Assembly (NCBI GenBank): GCA_946222675.1
Contig: CAMIMA010000002.1
Coordinates: 62,001-126,000, forward strand
Source: an uncultured Candidatus Saccharibacteria bacterium
Lineage (GTDB): Bacteria > Patescibacteriota > Saccharimonadia > Saccharimonadales > Saccharimonadaceae
Length of the DNA stretch: 64,000 bases
Direction: 5' to 3'
Shown here: piece by piece, positions 1-8,774 of the stretch
Layout of the letters: every line of letters starts with the position of its first letter
Numbering within the stretch: the first letter of the stretch is position 1
Program-made: the position numbers and the translations under genes
Notes under the pieces: generated by a model
The model's database searches: none
What the model was told of the DNA's origin: nothing
Seen by the model: only the letters and a program-made list of their open reading frames with translations

Positions 1-386
1 TATCTGACGACGAGAAAACTTTGCACGACAAAGTATTTAATATGTATACTGACCCAAACCACATTCATATCAGTGACCCTGGAAAAATTGAGGGCAATGT
101 AGTGTTCACCTATCTTGATGTATTTGCAACCGACCAAGCTAAAGTTGCCGAATTGAAGGCGCAGTATCAGAAGGGTGGCTTGGGTGACGTAGTAGTGAAG
201 AAGTATCTCTTTGAGGTATTAAACGAAGTTTTGACGCCAATCCGTGAGCGTCGTGCCAAACTGGCTGAAAACCCAGCCTACATTTACGAGCTGCTGCATC
301 AGGGCTCGCAAAAGGCAGCCTGCATTGCTAGCCAGACCCTAACACAAGTTAAGGATGCCATTGGTATCAATTATTACGGAGACTAG
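1..386 (+). CDS. trpS: Tryptophan--tRNA ligase, C-terminal part (5' end outside window)
   Basis: This is the last ~128 codons of class I tryptophanyl-tRNA synthetase, which charges tRNA-Trp in the cytoplasm. The reading frame is open from base 3, with SDDEKTLHDKVFNMYTDP continuing in frame, so the apparent TTG start at 21 is internal. The C-terminal helical domain shows the family pattern: a VFTYLDVFATD segment, then GLGDVVVKKYLFEVLNEVLTPIRERR and a YIYELL run. The catalytic HIGH and KMSKS motifs lie upstream of the window. The stop abuts the ATG of the pseudouridine synthase, suggesting cotranscription. The cognate tRNA-Trp (anticodon CCA) is encoded at 15420. Confidence 0.9.
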   Translation, partial: SDDEKTLHDKVFNMYTDPNHIHISDPGKIEGNVVFTYLDVFATDQAKVAELKAQYQKGGLGDVVVKKYLFEVLNEVLTPIRERRAKLAENPAYIYELLHQGSQKAACIASQTLTQVKDAIGINYYGD

Positions 387-1265
387 ATGCGACTTGACGC
401 TTGGCTAGCCAACAAATATCCGGAATTCTCACGGGCTACCGTGCAGAAACTAATTAAATCGGGTCAAGCGACCGTTGACGGTGCTGTAATAACCAAGCCG
501 TCTTATGAAGTGGCTGAAACGCAGACTGTGTCATTCACGCCACCCACCGCGCCAGATTTTAGCATAGATAGTAGCCAGTTTGCGGCTAACGTAATCTTTG
601 AAAACGCCAACGTAGTGGTAATCAACAAGCCAGCAGGAATGCTAACTCACGCTAAGGGTGCCATGGCTGAGGAATTTACCGTGGCTGATTTTGTGCGTAG
701 CAAATTCGACCCGGCAGAGAGTGTAGCAAATGCCAGCAACAACCGTTTGGGCATCGTGCACCGCCTTGACCGCGCTACTAGTGGCTTATTGATTTGCGCT
801 AAGAATCTTGCCACGGCACATTATTTGCAGCGACAGTTTGCTGACCGCAAAGCGCACAAAACTTATTTTGCCCTCGTAGAACGCACGCCAAAGCAGCTTG
901 CTGCGCAAATTAATTTGCCGATTGCCCGCAACGTTCGTAAGCCTGCTACTTTTCAAGTAGACCCGAAGGGTAAGCCTGCCATCACTGATTATCGGGTTAC
1001 CGAGCAGTTCGACGATGGCACTGCACTAGTGGAGTTGAAACCTCATACCGGCCGCACACACCAATTGCGCGTACACCTAAGTTACATTGGCGCCCCAATC
1101 GTGGGCGACCCGATTTATGGTAATGGTAAATTTGGCGACCGCCTGATGCTGCATGCCGCTGCATTAGAAATTACCGTACCAACCGGGCATGGTAACGAGC
1201 GCATGACGTTTGAAACACCATTGCCGACTGATTTTATGGCCGAGCTGGAGCGCCATCGTGACTAA
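387..1265 (+). CDS. RluA/RluD-family pseudouridine synthase
   Basis: A 292-residue RNA pseudouridine synthase that isomerises uridines in rRNA or tRNA. Residues 1-60 form an S4 RNA-binding domain (MRLDAWLANKYPEFSRATVQ). The catalytic domain follows, with the active-site segment HRLDRATSGLLI whose Asp (about residue 128) is the expected nucleophile. The motif HTGRTHQLRVH with GDPIYG near the C terminus is typical of RluA/C/D. The S4 domain plus the size favour RluD-like activity on 23S rRNA, but the target uridine cannot be read from sequence. The ATG directly follows the trpS stop, and the 3' end overlaps the next gene by 8 bases. Confidence 0.88.
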   Translation: MRLDAWLANKYPEFSRATVQKLIKSGQATVDGAVITKPSYEVAETQTVSFTPPTAPDFSIDSSQFAANVIFENANVVVINKPAGMLTHAKGAMAEEFTVADFVRSKFDPAESVANASNNRLGIVHRLDRATSGLLICAKNLATAHYLQRQFADRKAHKTYFALVERTPKQLAAQINLPIARNVRKPATFQVDPKGKPAITDYRVTEQFDDGTALVELKPHTGRTHQLRVHLSYIGAPIVGDPIYGNGKFGDRLMLHAAALEITVPTGHGNERMTFETPLPTDFMAELERHRD

Positions 1266-2091
1266 ACTTGACCAGCTAATTATTAACACCAGCACGCGTC
1301 GGCAATTAGCGAATTATTTAGCGCATCCAGCGCAAGCGTTGATGCTAACTGGTGCTTCTGGGTTGGGGCTTTATACTATTGCCGAGGCGTTGGCGCATCA
1401 GCTAGCGGGTGGCAACACTGTTTTACTGCGGCCGAGCCTACACAAGGCGCAAAAAACTGCCATTATTAACGCCGACGACATCGCCTACGTGACGAGTATT
1501 ATTTATGATAAGCGCAAAGAATCACTGGTAGTGGTGATAGACGATATCGACCAAGTGGCGCCAGGGGTCTCGGAACGCATTTTAAAGATTGTCGAAGAGC
1601 CAGTTAAAAACGTCTATTTTATTTTCACGACACATCACCCAGCAACTGTGCCAGCAACCATTATGTCGCGCTCGCAACAAATAGAGGTCGCGGCGCCTGA
1701 GACAAGTGATTGTGTAACCTTATTGGCCGATGCGCCAGAGGCTAGTCAATCCCAGATTAAATTTTTGGCCGCGGCCTATCCAGCGCAAATTTATCGTTTA
1801 ATTCACCAGCCAAAGCTGCTTGCTGATGTTGCTGTACAGGCGAAGCTGGCTAAACAATTTATCACTAGCAACACTGGTGAGCGACTAGTTTTAATTACCA
1901 ATATTAAGGACCGCACAGCTGCTACCGAATTTTGCGAGCTAGTAATTAAATTCCTGCTTTTTGCGCAGCGCAACTCAGACCATTCCGAGCGTCTTGTGCG
2001 TCAACTTAATCTCGTAAATGACGTTATGACCTATCTGGCTGCCAGTTGCAACTTAAAATTAGCCTTAACTCAGCTGGCGCTTAATTTGTAA
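1258..2091 (+). CDS. holB: DNA polymerase III delta'-like clamp-loader subunit
   Basis: A 277-residue AAA+ family protein resembling the delta' subunit of the replicative clamp loader. A longer frame opens at 1210, but the GTG at 1258 overlaps the upstream TAA as GTGACTAA and makes the better start. The P-loop position reads TGASGLGLYT, without the GKT lysine, as in non-hydrolysing delta' subunits. A Walker-B-like VVVIDDIDQV and an SRSQ motif at the SRC position follow. No Cys4 zinc module is present. The partner DnaX is at 26321. Assignment rests on fold motifs and could be confused with another non-catalytic clamp-loader paralogue. Confidence 0.7.
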   Translation: MTKLDQLIINTSTRRQLANYLAHPAQALMLTGASGLGLYTIAEALAHQLAGGNTVLLRPSLHKAQKTAIINADDIAYVTSIIYDKRKESLVVVIDDIDQVAPGVSERILKIVEEPVKNVYFIFTTHHPATVPATIMSRSQQIEVAAPETSDCVTLLADAPEASQSQIKFLAAAYPAQIYRLIHQPKLLADVAVQAKLAKQFITSNTGERLVLITNIKDRTAATEFCELVIKFLLFAQRNSDHSERLVRQLNLVNDVMTYLAASCNLKLALTQLALNL

Positions 2092-2097
2092 TACTGC

Positions 2098-2103
2098 TAT
2101 AAT
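2098..2103 (+). promoter_or_regulatory. -10 box (TATAAT) for a leaderless start
   Basis: A consensus TATAAT ends six bases before the ATG at 2110, so transcription would start at or next to the A of the start codon. No Shine-Dalgarno sequence fits between them. The same arrangement recurs at many genes in the window (see findings). Confidence 0.6.
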
Positions 2104-2109
2104 AGTAAC

Positions 2110-2757
2110 ATGTATGCCTTGCTTGTCTTAATTATTATCACAGTGGCAGTTATCTTTTGGCCAGAGGTAAAAGACCAAGCTGACCTCCAGCCGTCACGAA
2201 TTGAGTTGCAGCTTAATAAGCTTTGGGATATCTCGCTCGGGGCGATTCATGACAAAAAATACGTCCGTGCTGAGAAGGCACTGTTGACTATCTTGCGGGT
2301 TGATGACCGTAATGCGCGCGCTTACAATCGTCTTGGCATTTTGTATGCTAAGCAGGGGCAATACAAAGACGCCATTGAGTGCTTTGAAATCACCCAAAGT
2401 TTGGCGCCAAGCGCCTCGGCTCTCCATAATGTTGGTTTGATTTATTATGAGGTCGGTCAGTATGATAAGGCGGCGCAGGCCTTTGAGCAGGCGTTATCTA
2501 AGGAATCAGACGTCGCTTCGCGCCACGTGGCCTACGCTAAGGTACTTGAAAAAATGGGTAATAATAAAAAGATGCTTGAAGAGTTGAAGACCGCCGTCAA
2601 CCTCGAGCGCAACCCACAGTCGCTTGGCTTGCTAGCCGACGCGCTTGATCGTAACGACGAACACGAGCAGGCCGAGAAAGTACGCCTCTTAATGGAGAAG
2701 ACGCGTAAGCTAGGCAATCGCTCGCGCATCAAGCAACCGCGCAAAGTAATAATGTAG
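2110..2757 (+). CDS. Membrane-anchored TPR-repeat protein
   Basis: A 215-residue protein with one N-terminal hydrophobic helix (residues 2-17, YALLVLIIITVAVIFW) followed by a soluble domain of tetratricopeptide repeats. At least three repeats are visible: ARAYNRLGILYAKQGQYKDAIECFE, SALHNVGLIYYEVGQYDKAAQAFE, then a weaker VAYAKVLEKMGN unit. The C terminus is basic. TPR arrays usually bind partner peptides; here the protein would be tethered to the membrane facing the cytoplasm or outside. The partner is unknown. The start is set by the -10 box ending six bases upstream. Confidence 0.8.
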   Translation: MYALLVLIIITVAVIFWPEVKDQADLQPSRIELQLNKLWDISLGAIHDKKYVRAEKALLTILRVDDRNARAYNRLGILYAKQGQYKDAIECFEITQSLAPSASALHNVGLIYYEVGQYDKAAQAFEQALSKESDVASRHVAYAKVLEKMGNNKKMLEELKTAVNLERNPQSLGLLADALDRNDEHEQAEKVRLLMEKTRKLGNRSRIKQPRKVIM

Positions 2758-2817
2758 TAACTATGCGGCGCTAAATTGTTTGCATTCTGCGCCGCGATTT
2801 GCTATGATATTTTTAGT

Positions 2818-2894
2818 GCCAATTTAGCTCAGTTGGTTAGAGCAGCTGTTTTGTAAACAGCAGGTCCTCGGTTCGAATCCGAGAATTGGCTCCA
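2818..2894 (+). tRNA. tRNA-Thr (anticodon TGT)
   Basis: A full cloverleaf: acceptor GCCAATT pairs with AATTGGC, the T-arm is GGTTCGAATCC, and the anticodon stem GCTGT/ACAGC encloses the loop TTTGTAA, giving anticodon TGT. The 3' CCA is encoded. It is the first of three clustered tRNA genes. Confidence 0.97.
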
Positions 2895-2907
2895 CATTTC
2901 AATCTTT

Positions 2908-2992
2908 GCTGGGGTAGTGAAGCGGTTAAACACGGCAGACTGTAAATCTGCTCCCTATGGGTTCGGGGGTTCAAATCCCTCCCCCAGCACCA
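2908..2992 (+). tRNA. tRNA-Tyr (anticodon GTA)
   Basis: The acceptor GCTGGGG pairs with CCCCAGC, and the anticodon loop CTGTAAA gives GTA. The long variable arm is as expected for bacterial tRNA-Tyr. CCA is encoded. The G34 anticodon makes it a substrate for the Tgt enzyme encoded at 50281. It lies 13 bases after tRNA-Thr, so the two are probably cotranscribed. Confidence 0.97.
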
Positions 2993-3000
2993 GATATTTT

Positions 3001-3024
3001 GCCCCCGTTTGGGGGCTTTTTATT
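3001..3024 (+). terminator. Rho-independent terminator of the tRNA pair
   Basis: A perfect GCCCCC/GGGGGC stem with a GTTT loop is followed by a T-rich tract, just after tRNA-Tyr. Confidence 0.9.
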
Positions 3025-3049
3025 TAGCAAACGTAGCTTAGCGTTTATG

Positions 3050-3078
3050 TTGACAATCCATTTTAGGTCTGCTATACT
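3050..3078 (+). promoter_or_regulatory. sigma70-type promoter for tRNA-Thr(GGT)
   Basis: A TTGACA box (3050-3055) and TATACT box (3073-3078) are separated by 17 bases, upstream of the tRNA at 3107. Confidence 0.85.
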
Positions 3079-3106
3079 CTAAAAAGTAGTGATTAGCTAC
3101 TTTTAT

Positions 3107-3181
<75 letters not shown>

Positions 3182-3198
3182 CATAGTATGATTTTATT

Positions 3199-3222
3199 AC
3201 ACCCCTCAGGGGGTGTATTTTT
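3199..3222 (+). terminator. Terminator after tRNA-Thr(GGT)
   Basis: The stem ACACCCC/GGGGTGT with a 4-base loop is followed by ATTTTTAT. Confidence 0.85.
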
Positions 3223-3291
3223 ATAGGGACGCCTACTAAAAATGCCACTGTTTATATCATGGCATTTATGTGTAAAGTAATAGTTTTAGCG

Positions 3292-4212
3292 TTACTTTTT
3301 AATCAAGAAGAGATAAATCGCTATCTCTGCCGCCATCGCTAGAATGTTGATAATGATGGCCACGACCGCGATGCGGCGAATCTTGGTTAGCTGCTCGGCG
3401 AATAAGCCATAGAGAAGGTACTTGTTTACGAAAAATATCGCCACTATACCGCCAATAGTTGACAGAAGAGGCAAAACGCTAAGCACTAAGCTAGCCTTAC
3501 CTAAGAACTGAAGACTGGCAGCGTACATCGCCATGTTTTCAACCGTATGGCGCTCTCGGTCGGACAAACCACTCAGTAGTTCATCCATTTGTGCCTTATC
3601 GCGCTCAAGCGTGCCGCTTTGTTCAAGCGCGTCTATCTCTTGGCGAATTTGCTGGCGTTGCTCATCATACATCGGTTTATTCTTTGCGTACTCTTTTACT
3701 GCTTTATTGACATCATTAATAAAGCTATCAATATCGTAAATTTCATCTGAATAGTCGTGACGAATAATATCGTTGTCCCACTCTTTGCTTGGTCCTGGCC
3801 CATATTGTGCACGAATACAACACTTGTCACTAATAATAAAAATCCGTATAGTATTAGAAGAGCCCAAAGAACCATATATGGCATCCTTCATTAGATTATC
3901 TCCGCTGTTAATATACAAGCGGTCAAGTAATTCTCTATATTGGTCATCTGTTACACCACCTTCAACCGTGGTTCTTACTACGTGGTCGCCAATACCGGCG
4001 GTGATGGTAAATTTTTCATCTAAATTAATAGTGCCCTCATTGCCCACAATTGAATCAGTAAATAACATGATGCCGCCTATTTCATATATTCTGTCATGGC
4101 CAATACTGTGGAGCTTGACTTTTAATGTGTTAATTTTTGTCAATGTTTGATAAGATTCATCCCCTAGTCGTTCCAGCTCAGGTATTTTACTAGGGTCGAT
4201 TATGGTGTTCAT
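3292..4212 (-). CDS. Hypothetical protein with C-terminal two-helix membrane anchor
   Basis: A 306-residue protein of unknown family. The frame extends to 4254, but the -10 box TATCAT ends six bases before the internal ATG at 4212 (MNTIIDPSK), so that start is preferred. The N-terminal ~190 residues are soluble and mixed. A charged coiled-coil-like stretch follows (YDEQRQQIRQEIDALEQSGTL). The C terminus has two membrane helices (about residues 237-262 and 280-303). It points toward the neighbouring minus-strand membrane gene upstream. No known catalytic motif is visible and no function is proposed. Confidence 0.65.
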   Translation of the reverse strand: MNTIIDPSKIPELERLGDESYQTLTKINTLKVKLHSIGHDRIYEIGGIMLFTDSIVGNEGTINLDEKFTITAGIGDHVVRTTVEGGVTDDQYRELLDRLYINSGDNLMKDAIYGSLGSSNTIRIFIISDKCCIRAQYGPGPSKEWDNDIIRHDYSDEIYDIDSFINDVNKAVKEYAKNKPMYDEQRQQIRQEIDALEQSGTLERDKAQMDELLSGLSDRERHTVENMAMYAASLQFLGKASLVLSVLPLLSTIGGIVAIFFVNKYLLYGLFAEQLTKIRRIAVVAIIINILAMAAEIAIYLFLIKK

Positions 4213-4256
4213 GCTTATATGATAGCAGAATCCATTAGCCGGAGAAAGTGGCACAG

Positions 4257-5126
4257 TTACTTTTTAGAGAAGAAGGTAAGGTAGCGTGGGAGCTCATCTT
4301 GTGCGGTAGCAGCAGGAATATTTTCGAGCACAAAGTTTACGCCACTATTCAACGTTTTAGATAGGGGGAGAACAAATAACAGCCAGGCGTAAAAAATCGG
4401 TTGGCCCGCATCGAACAGCCGGCGACGATTTATTGCTACGGCGCAGACTGTAATGTGTAAAATTATTAGAATCAGTGGCGGGACGGTGAACCAAGGGTAG
4501 ATATTGTAGTATACTAGAAAGGATATTGGAATTACGGCAAACATGAAAATGAAAATCATAATTTGTTGTGCACGCTTGTAGGTAGCGCGCGACGTCCGGT
4601 AACCTTTTGTGAAAATCGGAATCAATGCCTCACAAAAGGCATCGCGTACGCTATTAGTCGGTTGCGCCACTGGGTGCGCAAATGATGGCAGTTTACCAGG
4701 CTTCACAGCTGCGAGTAATATGGTTTTATTGGAACTATGACTAGAGCTAGAATCAGTGTTAGGAACTAGGGTAGAATCAACAATAGGAGTGTGATCGTCG
4801 ATAGGCACGGAGCCAAAGGTAGAGACAGGCTGCTCAGACGAGCTAGTAGCATCAGCTGCACCTTTAGATGGACGAAAGCTATCTGGTACGTAGTCTGACG
4901 ATGCATCCGGATACGGCTCAATACCGCCAAGCTGCTTTAAATAATTTGTCACCGGATTATTGTATATATCGGTGTATTGTTGCTGGCCGCCTTCACTGGT
5001 AACTGTTGTACCAGCTGGCGTCGTACTGTTGTTCTGCGTAGCACCAACCTGAGTTGTCGCCGTTAAATTAGAACTAGAAAACGGCTGCGTCGTTTGTGTT
5101 GTAGGGGTAACTTGTTTATTTTGCAT
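4257..5126 (-). CDS. Hypothetical membrane protein with Ser/Thr/Gln-rich N terminus
   Basis: A 289-residue protein. The first ~130 residues are low complexity, rich in Thr, Gln, Ser and Asn, and probably disordered. The C-terminal half carries two or three hydrophobic segments (FIFMFAVIPISFLVYYNIY, VPPLILIILHITVCAVAI, YAWLLFVLPLS). The arrangement resembles small DUF-type inner-membrane proteins with a long cytoplasmic or surface tail. A TAAAAT -10 box lies 12 bases upstream of the ATG. It ends 44 bases before the next minus-strand gene, which it probably precedes in one transcript. Function is unknown. Confidence 0.65.
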   Translation of the reverse strand: MQNKQVTPTTQTTQPFSSSNLTATTQVGATQNNSTTPAGTTVTSEGGQQQYTDIYNNPVTNYLKQLGGIEPYPDASSDYVPDSFRPSKGAADATSSSEQPVSTFGSVPIDDHTPIVDSTLVPNTDSSSSHSSNKTILLAAVKPGKLPSFAHPVAQPTNSVRDAFCEALIPIFTKGYRTSRATYKRAQQIMIFIFMFAVIPISFLVYYNIYPWFTVPPLILIILHITVCAVAINRRRLFDAGQPIFYAWLLFVLPLSKTLNSGVNFVLENIPAATAQDELPRYLTFFSKK

Positions 5127-5216
5127 CTTATTAACATTATTTTAGCGCAAATTATATTGTAAGCGCAACCAAAATTTAACGTGCCATCTTAGCGTGAGCG
5201 TGTTATAATAGAATAT

Positions 5217-6482
5217 ATGGATGATAATAGATACGGCGTAGGTATCGATATTGGCACCGGCTCAGTTAAGGTGGTCGTGGGTGTTTGCCCGCGCGATAGT
5301 GCCGAGAACAATGAGTCTATTCTACCAAATATCATTGGTGTTGGTATGCAGCCCAGTGCTGGCATACGTAAAGGTATAATTACTGATATAGCTAAGGTTT
5401 CTCGAGTGCTAGATAAAGCTCTATCGCAAGCCGAGCAGATGAGTGGTCAAGCGATTCATCACGCCACATTTTCAGTTAATGGTACAAAAATTACTGGTAT
5501 TCAATCGCGGGGTGTCGTGGCGGTTAACGGCGACCGCCAGACAATCGGCTCCAGCGAGACAGAGCGCGTCATCAAGGCCGCTCAAGTAGTGAAGCTCGCC
5601 CCTAACCAAATTATCTTAAATGCTAGCCCGCGTACTTACAAAGTAGATAACCAAGACGGTATTCGCGACCCAATTGGCATGACTGGCGTTCGACTAGAAG
5701 TTGACGCCTTTGTTACCACCGCGCTGTCACCTCAACTACGCAATATCGACAGTGTGGCAAGTAACTCTAGTATTGAACAGTCCAGCCCATGTATCCCTGC
5801 GGGCGTTGCGTCGTCATCTATCGCTCTTAACGACCAGCAGAAAGAAAACGGCGCAGCGTCGCTTGATATCGGTCATTCCACAACTACGCTAGTGGTTTAC
5901 GATGAGGGTGACATAGTTGATATCAAAGTATTACCAATAGGCTCCAATAATATCACCAGCGACCTCGCGATTGGCTTGCAAACCGACCTCGACATCGCCG
6001 AACAAGTTAAAATACAACATGCCGTAGCAGCACCGCAGCTTCGTCGAGGCAACGAAGAGATGGTGGCAATTAAAGTGACTCAGCCGGATGGCTCTGTGCA
6101 TAAAATTGGATTTAAGACCGAGCTAATAGATACTATTGTAGCAACGCGTCTTGCCGAGTTATTCGAGCTAGTCAATAAAGAGCTCAAGCGTATCCATCGT
6201 GCTGGAGCATTGCCGGGTGGGATAATGATTACCGGCGGCGGGGCAAAGTTGCGTGGTATTACCGATTTTTCACGCATGGCGTTGCAAATCAACACACATG
6301 CGTTTGCGCCGCAGAATTACCAAATGGTATCTAAATTGGCCGCCGACCCAAGCTTCACAGCTGCAATCGGCCTAATGGAACAGGACCTTTCACAAGTTAT
6401 GAATGGGCCAGAGCAGGGTCGCCGGCGTAACAGTAACGGTGGTAGCGGTATTTTCGCTAAGCTATTCCACTTTAGCAAATAA
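5217..6482 (+). CDS. ftsA: Cell division protein FtsA
   Basis: A 421-residue actin-like ATPase that tethers FtsZ to the membrane at the division site. The N terminus has the phosphate-1 motif GVGIDIGTGSVKVVVG. The phosphate-2 region AASLDIGHSTTTLVVYDEGD and the adenosine motif IMITGGGAKLRGI are present. The C-terminal tail (SGIFAKLFHFSK) is amphipathic and basic, as needed for membrane attachment. Length is typical. A TATAAT ends seven bases before the ATG with no ribosome-binding site, so the mRNA is probably leaderless. ftsZ follows after 74 bases with its own promoter. Confidence 0.95.
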   Translation: MDDNRYGVGIDIGTGSVKVVVGVCPRDSAENNESILPNIIGVGMQPSAGIRKGIITDIAKVSRVLDKALSQAEQMSGQAIHHATFSVNGTKITGIQSRGVVAVNGDRQTIGSSETERVIKAAQVVKLAPNQIILNASPRTYKVDNQDGIRDPIGMTGVRLEVDAFVTTALSPQLRNIDSVASNSSIEQSSPCIPAGVASSSIALNDQQKENGAASLDIGHSTTTLVVYDEGDIVDIKVLPIGSNNITSDLAIGLQTDLDIAEQVKIQHAVAAPQLRRGNEEMVAIKVTQPDGSVHKIGFKTELIDTIVATRLAELFELVNKELKRIHRAGALPGGIMITGGGAKLRGITDFSRMALQINTHAFAPQNYQMVSKLAADPSFTAAIGLMEQDLSQVMNGPEQGRRRNSNGGSGIFAKLFHFSK

Positions 6483-6493
6483 CGTAACCACTA

Positions 6494-6522
6494 TTGCCAC
6501 TAGTTGTTAATATGTGTATAAT
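6494..6522 (+). promoter_or_regulatory. ftsZ promoter
   Basis: TTGCCA (6494-6499) and TATAAT (6517-6522) are 17 bases apart, in the ftsA-ftsZ gap. A strong AGGAGG ribosome-binding site follows at about 6547. Confidence 0.75.
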
Positions 6523-6556
6523 GTAATTGTGAGATTAAACTATTTTAGGAGGGTTT

Positions 6557-7945
6557 ATGCCAGAGGTTAAGCCAACAGATATTCAGGCACCTGCTGTCAT
6601 TAAAGTCGTCGGCGTTGGCGGTGCCGGTGGCGCAGCAGTCAATCGCATGCGTGACGCTGGGATTGAAGGAGTTAGTTTTATTGCCATTAACACTGATGCT
6701 CAAGCATTGCAAGCATCAAAAGCAGATGTTAAAGTCCACATTGGTCGCGATACGACCCGTGGTCTTGGCGCCGGCGCTGACCCATCAGTCGGTGAAGCTG
6801 CCGCCCGCGAGAGTATTGATGATATCAAGCAGGCACTAGAAGGCGCCAACATGGCGTTCATTACCTTTGGCGCTGGTGGTGGTACTGGCACCGGTGCTGC
6901 ACCAGTCGTTGCTGAAGTCGCCCGTGAACTCGGTATTTTAACTGTCGGTGTAGTTACACGACCGTTCACCTTCGAAGGGCAAAAGCGCCGCCAAAACGCC
7001 GACCTCGGTATTGCCAACATTTCTAAAGTAGTAGACACTTTAATTACTATTCCAAATGACCGCTTGTTGCAGACTATCGACCGCCGCACTCCATTGCTTG
7101 AGACCTTCAAGATTGCCGACGATGTTCTTCGCCAAGGTGTGCAGGGTATCTCTGAACTCATCACTCAAAGCGGCTTAATCAACCTCGACTTTGCTGACAT
7201 TAAGGCTATTATGAGCAACGCTGGTAGTGCTTTGATGGGCATTGGTCGCGCTAGTGGCGATGACCGCGCTGTCAAGGCTGCGCATCAAGCTATCGAATCA
7301 CCGCTTATCGAAGTCAGCATCGATGGTGCTCGTGGCGTTCTCTTGAATGTCACCGGTGGTTACGATATGTCAATGTCTGAAGTCCAAGAGGCAGCCGACA
7401 TTATTACCGCCGCTGTAGCGCCAGACGCTAACATCATCTTTGGCGCCAACTTGAAGCCAGAAATGGAAGACGAGTTGATTATCACTGTAGTTGCTACGGG
7501 CTTTGATGCCAATTACTTCTCTGGTAAAGACAACCAAGGTCGCGCTACCAAAGCTACTGCGCCAGCTGACACACAGGCTGTCAAGGATGCTAACGATGAC
7601 TTTAACAAGATGGATCTCGGCAGTATCGACCTCGACAACGACGCTACAAATACGCCAGTTACCCCAGATGACTTCACTTCAGATAATGGCAACGAAGCCG
7701 TCTGGACACAGCAGGAGTCAACCGTTCAAACTGGGCAACTTGACCACATTCCAGCACAACCAGCCGAAGAGCCAGCAGGTGAACCTGAGTCAGACACTGA
7801 GCCCGAATCGGAGCAGCAGCCAATGCCACAACATAGTATATTGAGCCCAAATGATGACGATGACGAGGATGACGACAAAGAAGACTCAATGTTTGATACA
7901 CCAGCATTCTTGCGCCGAAAGTTCCATTTTGGCCGTAAAAAATAA
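6557..7945 (+). CDS. ftsZ: Cell division protein FtsZ
   Basis: A 462-residue tubulin-like GTPase that polymerises into the Z ring. The tubulin signature FGAGGGTGTGAAPVVA binds GTP, and the N-terminal GVGGAGGAAVNRM motif and the T7-loop region NLDFADIKAIMSNAG are intact. After about residue 330 comes a long acidic, disordered linker rich in Glu, Asp, Pro and Gln. A C-terminal conserved peptide, DTPAFLRRKF, then a basic end should bind FtsA. The linker is longer than in E. coli. The start follows an AGGAGG site at the right spacing. Confidence 0.97.
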   Translation: MPEVKPTDIQAPAVIKVVGVGGAGGAAVNRMRDAGIEGVSFIAINTDAQALQASKADVKVHIGRDTTRGLGAGADPSVGEAAARESIDDIKQALEGANMAFITFGAGGGTGTGAAPVVAEVARELGILTVGVVTRPFTFEGQKRRQNADLGIANISKVVDTLITIPNDRLLQTIDRRTPLLETFKIADDVLRQGVQGISELITQSGLINLDFADIKAIMSNAGSALMGIGRASGDDRAVKAAHQAIESPLIEVSIDGARGVLLNVTGGYDMSMSEVQEAADIITAAVAPDANIIFGANLKPEMEDELIITVVATGFDANYFSGKDNQGRATKATAPADTQAVKDANDDFNKMDLGSIDLDNDATNTPVTPDDFTSDNGNEAVWTQQESTVQTGQLDHIPAQPAEEPAGEPESDTEPESEQQPMPQHSILSPNDDDDEDDDKEDSMFDTPAFLRRKFHFGRKK

Positions 7946-7950
7946 TCGCC

Positions 7951-8415
7951 ATGCAGTGCCCAAAGTGTAAGTTTGAAGACAGTAAAGTACTTGAATCGCG
8001 CGACGCCGGTAGTGCCGTGCGTCGCCGACGCGAGTGTCTTAAATGTGGCGCCCGCTATACCACATACGAGCGCATTGAGCGCCCTAACTTAGCGGTCATT
8101 AAGAGCGACGGCCGTAAAGTATTATTTGACCGGCAAAAACTCTATAATGCAGTACAGCGCTCAGTAGGGAAGACGCTTGAGAATGAAACTGAGGTAGAGG
8201 AGATTGTCGCCCACGTCGAAGACCAACTTTATGCGCTTGGCGACACCGAATACCCTTCCAGCACCATTGGCGATCTTGTAATGGACGACTTAGCGCATCG
8301 CAATGAAGTAGCGTATGTTCGGTTCGCCTCGGTCTATAAAAAGTTTAATAATGCCGACGAGTTTGCTAAAACATTGTGCGAACTACGTGAGCGTTTGCTA
8401 AAGGAGAAGCAATGA
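7951..8415 (+). CDS. nrdR: Transcriptional repressor NrdR
   Basis: A 154-residue regulator of ribonucleotide reductase genes. The N-terminal zinc ribbon has MQCPKCKFEDSKVLESRDAG and then ECLKCGARYTTYE, so all four zinc cysteines are present. The ATP-cone domain follows, beginning VIKSDGRKVLFDRQKL. Length is typical. Bacterial NrdR senses ATP/dATP and binds NrdR boxes; no ribonucleotide reductase gene lies in this window. It starts five bases after the ftsZ stop and ends in TGA overlapping the next ATG (ATGA), so it is part of the ftsZ transcript. Confidence 0.96.
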   Translation: MQCPKCKFEDSKVLESRDAGSAVRRRRECLKCGARYTTYERIERPNLAVIKSDGRKVLFDRQKLYNAVQRSVGKTLENETEVEEIVAHVEDQLYALGDTEYPSSTIGDLVMDDLAHRNEVAYVRFASVYKKFNNADEFAKTLCELRERLLKEKQ

Positions 8416-8675
8416 GGATTGTACTAATTTACCGCGAACACTCTGAAGACCGTCGTTGGGTTGAAGAATTTTTGCACGATTACCAAGCACGTACTGGTCG
8501 TGATATTGAGGTAATGGACCCAGATAGCCCTGCCGCCATTAGCTTTTGTAGCGCTTATGACATTATGCGCTACCCAGCACTAATTGCTATTGGTAATGAC
8601 GGCACAGTTTATGAGCAATGGAATGCTGATAACTGGCCGCAAATCGACACTGTTTCTGGGCTAGCTAGCTTATAA
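8412..8675 (+). CDS. Small thioredoxin-fold-like protein
   Basis: An 87-residue protein with a beta-alpha-beta start (MRIVLIYREHSEDRRWVEEFLHDY). A later segment, YDIMRYPALIAIGNDGTVYEQW, looks like the cis-proline loop and final strands of thioredoxin or glutaredoxin. No CxxC pair is present; a single Cys lies just before that loop, so classical disulfide reductase activity is unlikely. It overlaps nrdR by four bases, implying translational coupling. A link to ribonucleotide reductase redox is tempting from context but is only inference. Confidence 0.6.
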   Translation: MRIVLIYREHSEDRRWVEEFLHDYQARTGRDIEVMDPDSPAAISFCSAYDIMRYPALIAIGNDGTVYEQWNADNWPQIDTVSGLASL

Positions 8676-8692
8676 TAACGCTAAACCATATA

Positions 8693-8774
8693 TTGACATT
8701 TTAGCCTTTATATGATATAGTACAAGTATTATTGGGCAGGAGCCCCGTAATGTACCTTGTATGAAAGGATTGAA
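8693..8774 (+). promoter_or_regulatory. Promoter and structured leader of the 8775 gene
   Basis: TTGACA (8693-8698) and TATAGT (8716-8721) are 17 bases apart. The ~47-nt leader can fold: ACAAG near its start pairs with CTTGT, enclosing a GGGC/GCCC hairpin. The AAAGGA ribosome-binding site follows just before the ATG. The paralogue at 9502 has a similar layout. Confidence 0.75.
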
